Below are positions 34,236-43,014 of a stretch of 64,000 bases of DNA, piece by piece; positions within the stretch are counted from its first letter, which is position 1, and every line of letters begins with the position of its first letter. A program made the translations under genes and the position numbers. A model generated the notes under the pieces. It was given only the letters and a program-made list of their open reading frames with translations. It did not search any database and was not told the origin of the DNA. This DNA is from Methylocapsa sp035622375 (GTDB lineage Bacteria > Pseudomonadota > Alphaproteobacteria > Rhizobiales > Beijerinckiaceae). The stretch covers positions 1-64,000 of the forward strand of contig DASPVM010000038.1 of assembly GCA_035622375.1 (NCBI GenBank), given 5' to 3'.

Positions 34236-35795
34236 ATGGCAGACGGCTCGCCGTTTTACATCACTACAGCAATACCTTACGCCAACGGCGCGCCTCATAT
34301 CGGCCACGCCTACGAGCGCATTGTCACTGACGCCATTGCGCGCTTCAAAAAGCTCGATGGATTCGACGTTTTGTTCGTCACTGGAATGGACGAACATGGT
34401 CAGAAGATGCAGCAAACGGCGGCCCGCGAAGGGATTCCGCCACTTGAGCTTGCCAACCGCACCGCATCGCAATTCGAGGAAATGGGGGCTGTCCTTTGCG
34501 CGCCGGCGGATGATATCGTTCGGACGACGGAGCTGCGGCACCATTTGGCGGCAAGCACGCTTTGGAAAAAAATGGCCGCGGCGGGCGATATCTACCTTTC
34601 TAAATACCCAGGCTGGTACTCAGTCCGTGATGAAGCATTTTTCGATGAGAAGGAATTGAAGGACGGGCCAGATGGTACTCGCCTTGCGCCGACCGGCGCG
34701 CCCGTCGAGTGGGTAGAGGAAGAAAGTTATTACTTCCGTCTCTCTGCCTATCAAGATCGGCTTTTAAAATTGTACCAAGACTACCCGAATTTCATAACGC
34801 CCACTTCGTACCGCAACGAAATCATCGCTTTTGTCGAACGCGGGCTGATGGACCTTTCGATCAGCCGCTCGACGTTCAACTGGGGTATCCCTGTCCCCGG
34901 CGATCCGCGGCATGTGATGTACGTTTGGGTCGACGCGCTAACAAACTACCTTACCGGCGCAGGCTTCCCCGAGCCTCATTCACCGCGCCAAAGATACTGG
35001 CCAGCTAGCGCGCATGTGATTGGCAAGGATATAACCCGGTTTCACGCCGTTTACTGGCCAGCGTTTCTCATGTCGGCGATGCTGCCGCTACCGCGCCAGA
35101 TCGTCGTGCATGGATTCTTGTTCAATCGTGGCGAGAAAATGTCGAAGTCGGTCGGCAACGTGATCGACCCCCTCGCGCTCGCGCGCGAATATGGCACCGA
35201 CCAGCTGCGCTATTTCCTTTCGCGTGAAGTGCCGTTTGGTCAAGATGGCGCGTACTCGCATGAAGCTATCGTCAACCGGATCAATGCCGACCTCGCCAAT
35301 GATCTTGGAAACCTTGCCCAGCGCTCCCTCGCCATGTTAGCGAAAAACTGCGGCGGAACCCTGCCTCAACCCGCGGCATTTGAAGAGACTGATACGCTCT
35401 TGCTTGCGCAGGCTACCGCGCTTCCGGCCAAATGCCGGGTTTCAATGGACGAATTTGCGCTACACGCGATCTTGAACGAGATTTGGAAGGTCATCAATGA
35501 TGCCAATCGTTATTTTGCTGCCGAAGAGCCATGGGCCAAGCGCAAAAGCGACCCGGCGCGCATGGAAACGATCCTTTACGTCACGGCCGAAGTGCTACGG
35601 ATAATTGCGATCATGACACAACCGTTCATGCCCGCTGCGATGGAAAAACTGCTGGGGCTCTTGAGTGTGCCAGCAAGGGCGAGGTCCTTTGCTCATGCCG
35701 AGACTCCGCGAGGTCTTGCGGCCGGATCGCTTTTGCCCGAGCCAACGCCGATTTTCCCGCGTTACGTGGCGCATGCGCCGTCGAGCGGTGCTTAG
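34236..35795 (+). CDS. metG: methionyl-tRNA synthetase
   Basis: The 519-residue class I enzyme has HIGH (residues 21-24, in GAPHIGHAYERI) and KMSKS (301-305, in RGEKMSKSVGNV), plus the WYSVRDEAFFDEKEL block. The connecting peptide lacks zinc-knuckle Cys pairs, as in the shorter MetG type without the C-terminal tRNA-binding domain. It charges initiator and elongator tRNA-Met. It sits in the usual holB-metG-tatD order, with the tatD start 2 bases after its stop. Confidence 0.96.
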   Translation: MADGSPFYITTAIPYANGAPHIGHAYERIVTDAIARFKKLDGFDVLFVTGMDEHGQKMQQTAAREGIPPLELANRTASQFEEMGAVLCAPADDIVRTTELRHHLAASTLWKKMAAAGDIYLSKYPGWYSVRDEAFFDEKELKDGPDGTRLAPTGAPVEWVEEESYYFRLSAYQDRLLKLYQDYPNFITPTSYRNEIIAFVERGLMDLSISRSTFNWGIPVPGDPRHVMYVWVDALTNYLTGAGFPEPHSPRQRYWPASAHVIGKDITRFHAVYWPAFLMSAMLPLPRQIVVHGFLFNRGEKMSKSVGNVIDPLALAREYGTDQLRYFLSREVPFGQDGAYSHEAIVNRINADLANDLGNLAQRSLAMLAKNCGGTLPQPAAFEETDTLLLAQATALPAKCRVSMDEFALHAILNEIWKVINDANRYFAAEEPWAKRKSDPARMETILYVTAEVLRIIAIMTQPFMPAAMEKLLGLLSVPARARSFAHAETPRGLAAGSLLPEPTPIFPRYVAHAPSSGA

Positions 35796-35797
35796 CC

Positions 35798-36601
35798 GTG
35801 CTGATAGATAGCCATTGCCACCTGGATTTCCCAGACCTCGCGGTGGAACGCGACGCCGTCGTCGGCCGCGCCCGCACGGCGGGCCTTGGCCGGATGATCA
35901 CAATCTCAACGCGGGTAAAGGCGTTTCGATCGATCCTCGAAATCGCGCGAACCTATGATGAGGTTTATTGCACGGTCGGCACCCATCCTCATTATGCGCA
36001 CGAGGAAACCGAGGTCTCCGCCGAGCAATTGCTTGAGCTTGCGGTAACAAACGCCAAATGCATTGGCATCGGTGAAGCGGGACTTGACTACCATTATGAT
36101 AAAACGCCGCGAGATGTCGCGGCGCGTGTCTTTAGAACCCATATCGCGGCAGCCCGCGATAGTGGGCTTCCGATTGTCGTCCATGCCCGCGATGCGGATG
36201 CGGATATCGCCGAGATCCTGCGAGACGAAATGGGGAAGGGCGCTTTCAAAGGCGTTCTCCATTGCTTCACGGCTTCCGCGGCGCTCGCCAATGAGGCGCT
36301 ATCGCTTGGGTTTTACATCTCGTTTTCGGGCGTGCTGACGTTTAAAAATTCGATCGAGCTGCGAAAGATAGCCGCCAGTGTGCCCATGGACCGGCTCTTG
36401 GTTGAAACCGATGCGCCATATCTCGCTCCGGTGCCTTATCGCGGTAAGCGCAACGAGCCAGCTTTCGTCGCGGCAACCGCCAAAGTTCTGGCAGAGGTTA
36501 AAGGCGTGCCGGCCGAGGACATTGCCAGACAAACAACCGGTAATGCGCTTCGCTTATTTGGCAAGATGCCGCCGCTCGCAGCGGAGTCAAAGGCCGCGTG
36601 A
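35798..36601 (+). CDS. TatD-family metal-dependent hydrolase
   Basis: The 267-residue TIM-barrel protein begins LIDSHCHLDFPDL with the HxH metal site. Further ligands lie in GIGEAGLDYHYD (Glu), PIVVHARDADADIAE (His) and LHCFTASAALANEA (His), and in LLVETDAPYLAPVPYRGKRN (Asp). TatD/YcfH proteins are deoxyribonucleases or related hydrolases. The GTG at 35,798 is chosen because it lies directly before the conserved N-terminus and just after the metG stop; a longer frame from 35,531 lies inside metG. Confidence 0.92.
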   Translation: MLIDSHCHLDFPDLAVERDAVVGRARTAGLGRMITISTRVKAFRSILEIARTYDEVYCTVGTHPHYAHEETEVSAEQLLELAVTNAKCIGIGEAGLDYHYDKTPRDVAARVFRTHIAAARDSGLPIVVHARDADADIAEILRDEMGKGAFKGVLHCFTASAALANEALSLGFYISFSGVLTFKNSIELRKIAASVPMDRLLVETDAPYLAPVPYRGKRNEPAFVAATAKVLAEVKGVPAEDIARQTTGNALRLFGKMPPLAAESKAA

Positions 36602-37395
36602 CCTTGGCTTTTACGATCCTCGGCTGCGGTTCGTCTGGAGGTGTTCCAAGGATCGGGCAAGGCTGGGGGGCCTGCGATCCAAATAATCCCAAGAACCGGC
36701 GGCGGCGTTGCTCCCTGCTCGTCGAGCAATTCACGCAAGAGAGCGCCCGGACACAGGTTCTCGTAGACATGTCACCCGACCTTCGCGAGCAGTTTTTGGA
36801 CATTGGACTTGGCCGGCTTGACGCAATTCTGCTGACACATTCGCACGCTGATCATATCCATGGCATCGATGATGTCCGGCCGCTCGTTCTCAAGGCGCAT
36901 CGTAAAATCGATCTTTACATGGATGCTCCCACATCGGCGATCGTGCGAACCAACTTCAGCTATATTTTTGAAACGCCACCCGGCAGCCAATACCCGGCCT
37001 TATTGAACGAGAATCGCATCAAAGCCGGCAAGCCCATCGATCTCGATGGGCCCGGAGGAGTTCTGCAGGCCATGCCTTTCCAGCTTCAACACGGTGAGAT
37101 TGGGGCTCTGGGCTTTCGCTTTGGAAGCGTTGCCTACACCCCGGATTTGAACGACATCCCAAAAGAGAGTCGTGCTTTCCTCGAGGATTTAGATGTTTGG
37201 ATCGCGGATGCTCTTCGTTACACGCCGCATCCCAGCCATTTTTCCGTAGCGGAGGCGTTGCGTTGGATCGATCAGCTGCGGCCGCGGCGCGCGATCTTAA
37301 CAAATCTTCACTCAGATTTAGATTTTGCCTCTCTTTCCAAGAGCTTGCCAACAAATATTGAGGTAGCTTACGATGGAATGAGATTAGTTGTTTAG
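36598..37395 (+). CDS. MBL-fold metal hydrolase (PhnP/YcbJ-like)
   Basis: The 265-residue protein has the metallo-beta-lactamase motif LTHSHADHIHGIDDVRPL and the entry block ILGCGSSGGVPRIGQGWG found in PhnP-like phosphodiesterases and tRNase Z relatives. Later His ligands are in YTPHPSHFSVAEAL and NLHSDLDF. It likely cleaves a phosphodiester, for example a cyclic phosphate; the substrate is unknown. The GTG overlaps the tatD stop. It is the last gene of the core run. Confidence 0.88.
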   Translation: MTLAFTILGCGSSGGVPRIGQGWGACDPNNPKNRRRRCSLLVEQFTQESARTQVLVDMSPDLREQFLDIGLGRLDAILLTHSHADHIHGIDDVRPLVLKAHRKIDLYMDAPTSAIVRTNFSYIFETPPGSQYPALLNENRIKAGKPIDLDGPGGVLQAMPFQLQHGEIGALGFRFGSVAYTPDLNDIPKESRAFLEDLDVWIADALRYTPHPSHFSVAEALRWIDQLRPRRAILTNLHSDLDFASLSKSLPTNIEVAYDGMRLVV

Positions 37396-37818
37396 AATTT
37401 ACTAAAACATTAGTATATTGTTGCAATTTATTGAAAAGCAAACATTTTTAAGTTTTTATTTGGCTAATGGACGCGTGTTCCATAATATCGCTTATGCGAA
37501 TTGGTTCCCCTTCTTGCCGATGGGTTGAAGCCTTGGCCCCGGCGCTCCTTTGGAGTAGCCAAGATAGGAAACAATTGGTATGGTTCATCGACAAGGACGT
37601 CTGGCGGTTTGACTATTGACCATTCAACGAATGTTGGGTTGGCGCTTCTTTGCGCTGGCCTTTGCGCATCGACGGCCTGCTTATGCAGGTCCTGCGCGGC
37701 CGCGACGAGGCTGGCCGAAAGAGTGGCGGAGTCCTTTTGCTGCGGATCTGCATGATCCAAAGGCCGTGGTTCACCACGGCGGCGATCGATTTGCTGAGGG
37801 AAGATAAGCAGGCACATC
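37396..37818. other. AT-rich promoter/leader of the cold-shock gene
   Basis: About 420 bases. The first 65 bases are very AT-rich, with TATA- and TTG-like elements that could form a promoter. The rest is GC-rich and has no gene I trust. If transcription starts in the AT-rich part, the cold-shock gene has a leader of over 300 bases, as known for some cold-shock mRNAs. Confidence 0.4.
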
Positions 37819-38463
37819 ATGAGCAAAGGTAGAGATTTTCGGGGGCAGAAGAAGCGTGGCTTCGATGATGATGGACCGTCACCTTACGATCCGCCCCGGC
37901 CGAGCCGTCCCCAGCGGTCGAGCTTCGTAGCCGCTCCGGAGGTCGCTCCAAGCGGTCCCCCCGTCGATGCGATCGTGAAATGGTTTAAAAATGAAAAGGG
38001 TTTTGGCTTCGTCGAGCTTGCTGGCGGCGCGGGTGATGCTTTTCTCCACATCGGCGCTTTGCAAGCCGCAGGGTATGACACTGTCCCTCCCGGCGCGAAG
38101 TTGAAGGTGAGCGTCACTAGCGGTTCTAAAGGAGCGCAAGTGGCCCGGGTTTTGGAGGTCGACACCGCTGGTGCCGCTGAGAGAGCGCCACCCTCCCGCG
38201 GATTTGGGGATGCGCCGCGAGGCCCGCGCCGGGCGCCCGATCCGTCCAATGCAATCTCCCTCTCTGGCGTCGTTAAATGGTTCGACGAACAGAAGGGTTT
38301 CGGTTTTGTGCAATCGAGCGATGGAGGCAAAGACGTTTTTGTCCATATCTCGATCCTTGGGCCATCCGGCGTTCAAAGTCTTGCCGAAGGACAGCCCGTG
38401 ACGATGCGGGTTGTCGATACTCCAAAGGGGCGGGAGGCTCTATCTATCTCACTCGACCAATAG
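37819..38463 (+). CDS. tandem cold-shock-domain protein
   Basis: The 214-residue protein has a charged low-complexity N-terminus (~1-45) and two cold-shock domains. The first carries AIVKWFKNEKGFGFVELAGG and DAFLHIGALQA; the second carries GVVKWFDEQKGFGFVQSSDG and DVFVHISILG. Both hold the RNP1 (KGFGF) and RNP2 (VFVHI type) RNA-binding strands. Two-domain CSPs are typical of alphaproteobacteria and act as RNA chaperones. An acidic/proline linker separates the domains. Confidence 0.93.
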   Translation: MSKGRDFRGQKKRGFDDDGPSPYDPPRPSRPQRSSFVAAPEVAPSGPPVDAIVKWFKNEKGFGFVELAGGAGDAFLHIGALQAAGYDTVPPGAKLKVSVTSGSKGAQVARVLEVDTAGAAERAPPSRGFGDAPRGPRRAPDPSNAISLSGVVKWFDEQKGFGFVQSSDGGKDVFVHISILGPSGVQSLAEGQPVTMRVVDTPKGREALSISLDQ

Positions 38464-38466
38464 AGG

Positions 38467-39327
38467 ATGAAGCCATCACGCGACTGCGACAAGCTCATTG
38501 AGATCATGGCGGCGCTGCGAACGCCGCGATCGGGCTGTCCCTGGGATCTGAAGCAGACATTTCAAACGGTCATTCCCTATACGATCGAAGAAGCTTACGA
38601 GGTTGCCGACGCCGTGGCGCGCGGAAGCATGGAGGACTTGCGGGAGGAGCTTGGGGATCTCCTGCTGCAAGTTGTTTTTCACGCGCGCATGGCTGATGAG
38701 CTTGGGTATTTCGACTTCGGCGATGTAGTCGAATCTTTGATCCACAAGCTGCTGCGCCGTCACCCTCACGTATTCGCAGATGCCCAAGCTACGACGGTGG
38801 AGGACGTTCAAGACATTTGGCGACGTATCAAGAGCAGTGAGAAGGCACAAAAGGGCGAACCGCCAACCGTTTTGGAAAGCGCGGTCGGCGATGTTCCTCT
38901 CGCCCTGCCTGGTCTAACGCGAGCGGTCAAAATGCAAACCAACGTAGCTGCGGTGGGCTTTGACTGGAAAAATGCCAGAGCAGTCTTTCAAAAACTTCGG
39001 GAAGAGACCGATGAAGTGGAGGCTGCGCTGGAAGGGGGAGATCATACGGCAACCGAGGAGGAGATTGGCGATCTTCTATTTACGGTCGCAAACCTCGCGC
39101 GGCACATGAACGTTGATCCTGAAGGCGCCATCCGCGCCGCTAACGCCAAATTCGAGCGGCGTTTTCGCTTCATCGAGGCTGAACTCGCGCGCACGGACCT
39201 CGCGCCGAGCGATGTTTCCCTCCATGAAATGGAAGCGCTATGGCAGCTGGCGAAGGGCCACGATCAGCAGCCTGCAAGAGCCGCACATTCAAGCCACGAG
39301 GTTAAAGAGTCCTCTTCGAGACGATAA
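38467..39327 (+). CDS. mazG: nucleoside triphosphate pyrophosphohydrolase
   Basis: The 286-residue protein has two MazG domains. The N-terminal one has LRTPRSGCPWDLKQTFQTVI, EEAYEVADAV, and EELGDLLLQVVFHARMADEL with the EExxE/ExxD metal motif. The C-terminal one has REETDEVEAALEGG and EEEIGDLLFTVANLARHM. It hydrolyses NTPs to NMP and pyrophosphate, clearing damaged nucleotides. It starts 3 bases after the cold-shock gene and ends overlapping the convergent PilZ gene by 26 bases. Confidence 0.94.
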   Translation: MKPSRDCDKLIEIMAALRTPRSGCPWDLKQTFQTVIPYTIEEAYEVADAVARGSMEDLREELGDLLLQVVFHARMADELGYFDFGDVVESLIHKLLRRHPHVFADAQATTVEDVQDIWRRIKSSEKAQKGEPPTVLESAVGDVPLALPGLTRAVKMQTNVAAVGFDWKNARAVFQKLREETDEVEAALEGGDHTATEEEIGDLLFTVANLARHMNVDPEGAIRAANAKFERRFRFIEAELARTDLAPSDVSLHEMEALWQLAKGHDQQPARAAHSSHEVKESSSRR

Positions 39328-39769
39328 AGCGGACGCCGATCTCTCGACCTTTCCGCCAAACGATCAGCGCATCGTTTCCCCGATCGGGTTGGTCTTCATA
39401 AACCCTGATCTTAGGCGGAAATTGAGTATTGGCAAACAATCTGAGCCGCGCTCCGGTCTCGGAGCGGTCATAAATCTGACAATCGATCAATTCCCTTTTA
39501 AGCGGATCGAAGATCTGCCCGGATCGTAAGCGGGTTCGCTGCCTTGGAGAGACGCGCGATTCGCGTGTCGGTTTCACCGTTGCCGTTCCCCACGGTGCCT
39601 GTGGCCTTGCCTTGGCTGTGGAGCTTGTTTTACCAAACCCATGCGGAACACTCGTTTTCACGACATAATAGGTAACTTCTCCTGCCGGCCATTGCTGCGA
39701 GCCATCAAACTTGCGGGCGTCGATCACCGGGGGGCTGGTTGCGGCGGAGCGATGAGCAGAACAAGGCAT
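39302..39769 (-). CDS. PilZ-domain-like protein
   Basis: The C-terminal ~85 residues resemble a short PilZ domain: RQRTRLRSGQIFDPLKREL with the RxxxR entry, DCQIYDRSETGARLRLFANT for the (D/N)xSxxG motif, and DALIVWRKGREIGVRFI. PilZ domains bind cyclic di-GMP. The ~70 residues before it lack a recognisable fold, and a GTG at 39,553 would give only the PilZ part. Overlap with the mazG end is convergent. Confidence 0.68.
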   Translation of the reverse strand: MPCSAHRSAATSPPVIDARKFDGSQQWPAGEVTYYVVKTSVPHGFGKTSSTAKARPQAPWGTATVKPTRESRVSPRQRTRLRSGQIFDPLKRELIDCQIYDRSETGARLRLFANTQFPPKIRVYEDQPDRGNDALIVWRKGREIGVRFIVSKRTL

Positions 39770-39870
39770 ATATCAACTCGAGGCGATGTTTGATTGGAGC
39801 CGTATAGCACATACTGCGCGGCAGAAACGCGCAACCTCGAGCCGTGGTGAAAACATTATTGCCTGAATAG

Positions 39871-41223
39871 CTAAACTCGGCGCATAGTGGAGGCAGAGAA
39901 GCGGCGCAGGAAAGAATTTGCGCGTTCAGGTGCGATTCTAATTTGTAGATGTAAGCCATCACCTTTAGGAATTTTTTTTATGATTTCGGTATTTTCGTGC
40001 AGCCAATTCAAGCCTGCGCCATTTGCCGGCTCGATACATATCTCATAATTGAGTTTGTTTTTGGCGAGCTGGTTTTCGATTACCCCTAATAGCTCTTCTA
40101 CGCCCTGCCCTGTCGCCGCCGAAATGACCACAGCGCCTTCCCCGGCGCAGCAATTCGCACGGTTATGCACGATCCGAATGGCCGCTTCATCCAGGAGATC
40201 GGATTTATTCCACACTTCCAAGAGGCGCCGGCCGTTTGTTTGACCTACGCCGAGTTCATTAAGTATCGCTGTAACATCGCCTTGCTGCGCCTCTGAATCA
40301 TCATTGGCAATGTCGCGGACATGCAGAAGCAAATCGGCATCAACCACTTCCTCTAGGGTAGCTCGAAAAGCTTTGATGAGCATAACCGGCAAATCGGCGA
40401 TAAAGCCAACGGTGTCGGAGAGAATGACTTTGCCGCCGTGGGGAAGGGAAAGCTCCCGCAGCGTTGGATCCAAGGTCGCGAAAAGCGCATCTTCCGCAAC
40501 AACAGTCGCCCTGGTCAAGCGATTGAATAGAGTCGACTTTCCGGAATTCGTATAGCCGACGAGAGCAACGACCGGATAGGGAACCGCGCGGCGGCTCTTG
40601 CGGTGCAAACCACGCGTCCGTTTGACACGTTCCAGCTCTCGTTCGAGGCGGATCATACGCTCTTCGATAAGACGTCGGTCGGCCTCGATCTGAGTTTCGC
40701 CAGGACCGCCAAGAAATCCAAAGCCGCCGCGCTGGCGCTCAAGGTGGGTCCAGGATCGGACTAGCCGCGATTTCTGATAGGCAAGGTGCGCAAGCTCCAC
40801 CTGCAGCGAACCTTCGCGTGTCCGCGCGCGCTGCCCAAATATCTCGAGGATGAGACCGTTCCGGTCGACGACTTTGGCAGCGAATGATTTTTCGAGATTG
40901 CGCTGCTGAACCGCGGACAACGCGCAGTCCATCACAACAAGAGAGGCCTCGCGCTCGGCGATAAGGGCGGCAAGCTCGGCAACCTGTCCCTTCCCGAGGA
41001 AGCTCGCCGGACGAATGCTCTTTAGAGGAACGATCTTCTCGCCGGCGATGTCAAGACCAATTGCTCTCGCAAGACCATTCGCTTCCAAGAGGCGCGCCTC
41101 TTCCGTGCGCTCGGCGGGCCCGTCCGTTGTCCTAAGCGAAGCGTTTCCTTGCCGCGCGTCGCAATAGGGCCCTACCACAAAACACCTAGTGGCGTTGGCG
41201 TGCCCCGCAAGGTCGTTATGCAA
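39871..41223 (-). CDS. hflX: ribosome-splitting GTPase HflX
   Basis: The 450-residue protein has the HflX N-terminal domain (SIRPASFLGKGQVAELAAL, DRNGLILEIFGQRARTREG), the hallmark WTHLERQRGGFGFLGGPGET with the QIEADRR helix, and a GTPase domain. Its motifs are VALVGYTNSGKSTLFNRLT (G1), LSDTVGFIADLP (G3) and EVWNKSDLLDE (G4). HflX rescues or splits stalled ribosomes under stress. It lies downstream of hfq, the usual hfq-hflX pair, 115 bases apart. Confidence 0.95.
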   Translation of the reverse strand: MHNDLAGHANATRCFVVGPYCDARQGNASLRTTDGPAERTEEARLLEANGLARAIGLDIAGEKIVPLKSIRPASFLGKGQVAELAALIAEREASLVVMDCALSAVQQRNLEKSFAAKVVDRNGLILEIFGQRARTREGSLQVELAHLAYQKSRLVRSWTHLERQRGGFGFLGGPGETQIEADRRLIEERMIRLERELERVKRTRGLHRKSRRAVPYPVVALVGYTNSGKSTLFNRLTRATVVAEDALFATLDPTLRELSLPHGGKVILSDTVGFIADLPVMLIKAFRATLEEVVDADLLLHVRDIANDDSEAQQGDVTAILNELGVGQTNGRRLLEVWNKSDLLDEAAIRIVHNRANCCAGEGAVVISAATGQGVEELLGVIENQLAKNKLNYEICIEPANGAGLNWLHENTEIIKKIPKGDGLHLQIRIAPERANSFLRRFSASTMRRV

Positions 41224-41338
41224 AGAAGCTTTGCTGTTCGGATTACTGATATGGATTCCCCTAAAAGTTTACTCACGCCCACTTCAAATATGAACGCAGG
41301 GTATGGCTAAATCAATGACAGCGAAACTTGAGAGAGGC

Positions 41339-41596
41339 TTAGGCGTTTCCGTGGCCTGGCTCGTCGCCTGACTCGAACATCTGAATTGGCTGGCCGGGCA
41401 TGATGGTTGATATGGCGTGCTTATAGACGAGCTGAGAGTGACCGTCGCGCCGCAGGAGGACGCAGAAGTTATCGAACCAGGTGACAACGCCTTGGAGTTT
41501 CACTCCGTTGACCAAAAAAATCGTTAGAGGGATTTTGTTCTTGCGGACGAAATTGAGAAATGTGTCCTGCAGATTCTGGGGCCTCTCAGATGCCAT
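41339..41596 (-). CDS. hfq: RNA chaperone Hfq
   Basis: The 85-residue protein has Sm1 (LQDTFLNFVRKNKIPLTIFL with VNGVKLQG) and Sm2 (YKHAISTIMPGQPI) motifs and the lateral WFDNFCVLLRRDG strand. Hfq forms a hexameric ring that pairs sRNAs with mRNAs. The ATG at 41,596 is chosen because it gives the standard MASERPQNLQD N-terminus; the frame stays open upstream to 41,695 without homology. Confidence 0.96.
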   Translation of the reverse strand: MASERPQNLQDTFLNFVRKNKIPLTIFLVNGVKLQGVVTWFDNFCVLLRRDGHSQLVYKHAISTIMPGQPIQMFESGDEPGHGNA

Positions 41597-41765
41597 TTTT
41601 TTGGTCCTTTTTCTTGGCGCAGCCTGGGCGCATATCGTCGCGAAGACCGCCTGCGCTCCCGCCCCGCACGGGGCAGGCGGCAGCGGAGACATCACTTTCT
41701 GGGTTTTAAAATCGATTGATAAACAATTTTATATCTGCACGGCGCCATTTTTCAGCTGACCCGCG

Positions 41766-41786
41766 ACCGCGAGATGGCCTCGCGGT
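41766..41786. repeat. hairpin between the dat and hfq genes
   Basis: ACCGCGAG and CTCGCGGT form an 8-base stem with a 5-base loop. It lies downstream of the D-amino-acid transaminase gene and 170 bases before hfq on the same strand. No strong T-run follows in the minus direction, so it is only a weak terminator candidate or an mRNA processing site. Confidence 0.4.
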
Positions 41787-41876
41787 AGCCAATAGCAATC
41801 ATCTTTTACTCAATATTAGACCGCCACGTCATCGCTGCAACCCCTTCGGCGCGGTTTCCCGGCTAGAGAACGCCGT

Positions 41877-42743
41877 TTAGCTAACTGAAGATTGTGCCGC
41901 AGCGTCATGAAACATTGCCCGCAATTTCAGTGTGACCTTCCCGGGACAGCCATCGCCGATTAGCTGATCGTTAATACGCACAACCGGCATAACCAGAGTT
42001 GTCGCTCCTGTCACAAAAGCTTCGCGCGCCCTCAGCGCCTCGGTGAGATCGAACCGCCGTTCCTCTAGCGGTAAACCAAGCACCCGGATGATATCAATAA
42101 GGGTCGCTCTCGTAATCCCTCGCAAGATCGAGCCGTCGGCTTGCCGCGTGATGATCTTCCCGGAAGTATTGAGAATCCAAGCATTCGAGGCGGCACCCTC
42201 CGTGATCATGCCGTCGGCATCGACGAGCCAAGCCTCGTAAGCACCTTGTTCGCGAGCGTATTGGCGCGCGAGGACATTAGGTAATAAGGAGATTGATTTA
42301 ATATCGACACGCTTCCATCGCAGATCGGGCAATGTGACGATGTTGATCCCTTTCTTGGCCATCGCTTCGCCTTTCCGCGGGTCAACACTGCGCGCGGTGA
42401 CGATGAGACTAGGCCGCACTGACGCGGAGGGAAAGATATGATCGCGTGGCGCGACGCCGCGGGTCACCTGAAGGTAGACAAAGCCGTCCTTGATTTTATT
42501 TCTTGCGATGACCTCCCGCATAACAATGGCGAGTGCTCCTGGCCGCAAAGGTTCGGCAATCTGCAATTCACGCAGGGAAAAGGAGAGGCGATCGAAATGA
42601 CGTTTCTCATCAATGAGCGCACCGTGAAAAATTTCACAGACCTCATAAACACCATCTGAGAACTGGTATCCCCGGTCCTCGATATGAACCATCGCGTGGC
42701 GATGCGGGACATAGCTGCCATTGACATAGGCAATTTTACTCAC
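41877..42743 (-). CDS. dat: D-amino-acid transaminase (class IV)
   Basis: The 288-residue PLP enzyme of fold type IV starts AYVNGSYVPHRHAMVHIEDR (class IV entry) with GYQFSDGVYEV. The catalytic Lys is in DIKSISLLPNVLARQYA, and the signature EGAASNAWILNTSGKIITR with GSILRGITRATLIDI follows. It converts D-alanine and D-glutamate with their keto acids, feeding peptidoglycan synthesis. Branched-chain aminotransferase-like relatives are the main alternative. It stands directly upstream of hfq. Confidence 0.88.
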   Translation of the reverse strand: MSKIAYVNGSYVPHRHAMVHIEDRGYQFSDGVYEVCEIFHGALIDEKRHFDRLSFSLRELQIAEPLRPGALAIVMREVIARNKIKDGFVYLQVTRGVAPRDHIFPSASVRPSLIVTARSVDPRKGEAMAKKGINIVTLPDLRWKRVDIKSISLLPNVLARQYAREQGAYEAWLVDADGMITEGAASNAWILNTSGKIITRQADGSILRGITRATLIDIIRVLGLPLEERRFDLTEALRAREAFVTGATTLVMPVVRINDQLIGDGCPGKVTLKLRAMFHDAAAQSSVS

Positions 42744-42802
42744 GCGGATGCTCTTGTCGTTCTAGTGCGCCTTCCCCGCCGAAGCGGCGAACGGTGCTCC
42801 AA

Positions 42803-42832
42803 TGGTAAAGAATCGGACCCGATTCTTTACCA
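42803..42832. promoter_or_regulatory. perfect 14-base inverted repeat (operator candidate)
   Basis: The arms TGGTAAAGAATCGG and CCGATTCTTTACCA are perfectly complementary around two bases. The site is 60 bases upstream of the transaminase start and about 180 upstream of the di-haem peroxidase, in the divergent intergenic region. The symmetry fits a dimeric repressor site; terminator use is unlikely, as no gene ends here. Confidence 0.55.
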
Positions 42833-42923
42833 GAATGTCACGATTATATGGCGGGAAAACTGTCATGCCGCTCAGCATTTTTCGCGTGCGGAGCCTCTAG
42901 CGCCTCGGAATTCACGCAAATTT

Positions 42924-42994
42924 GCCAGTTCACGAACCTCCCTTTTCCAGCTATGGTGATGCTCAAATAAAGTTCGTCAAATCCGTGAACTGGC
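42924..42994. promoter_or_regulatory. inverted repeat pair upstream of the peroxidase operon
   Basis: GCCAGTTCACG (42,924-42,934) and CGTGAACTGGC (42,984-42,994) are perfect inverted copies 49 bases apart. The first also contains the small dyad GTTCACGAAC, and GTTCGTCAAATCCGTGAAC is a related imperfect dyad at the second. They end 20 bases before the peroxidase ATG at 43,015, where a regulator could block or loop the promoter. Confidence 0.5.
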
Positions 42995-43014
42995 GAGAAA
43001 CAAGGGAGGATCGG

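Noticed and set aside
35531..36601. Longer form of the TatD protein starting inside metG
   Set aside because: The conserved N-terminus begins at the GTG at 35,798; the upstream part is out-of-frame metG sequence.
37464..37826. 120-codon minus-strand frame before the cold-shock gene
   Set aside because: It runs into the cold-shock start and has no recognisable domain or ribosome-binding site.
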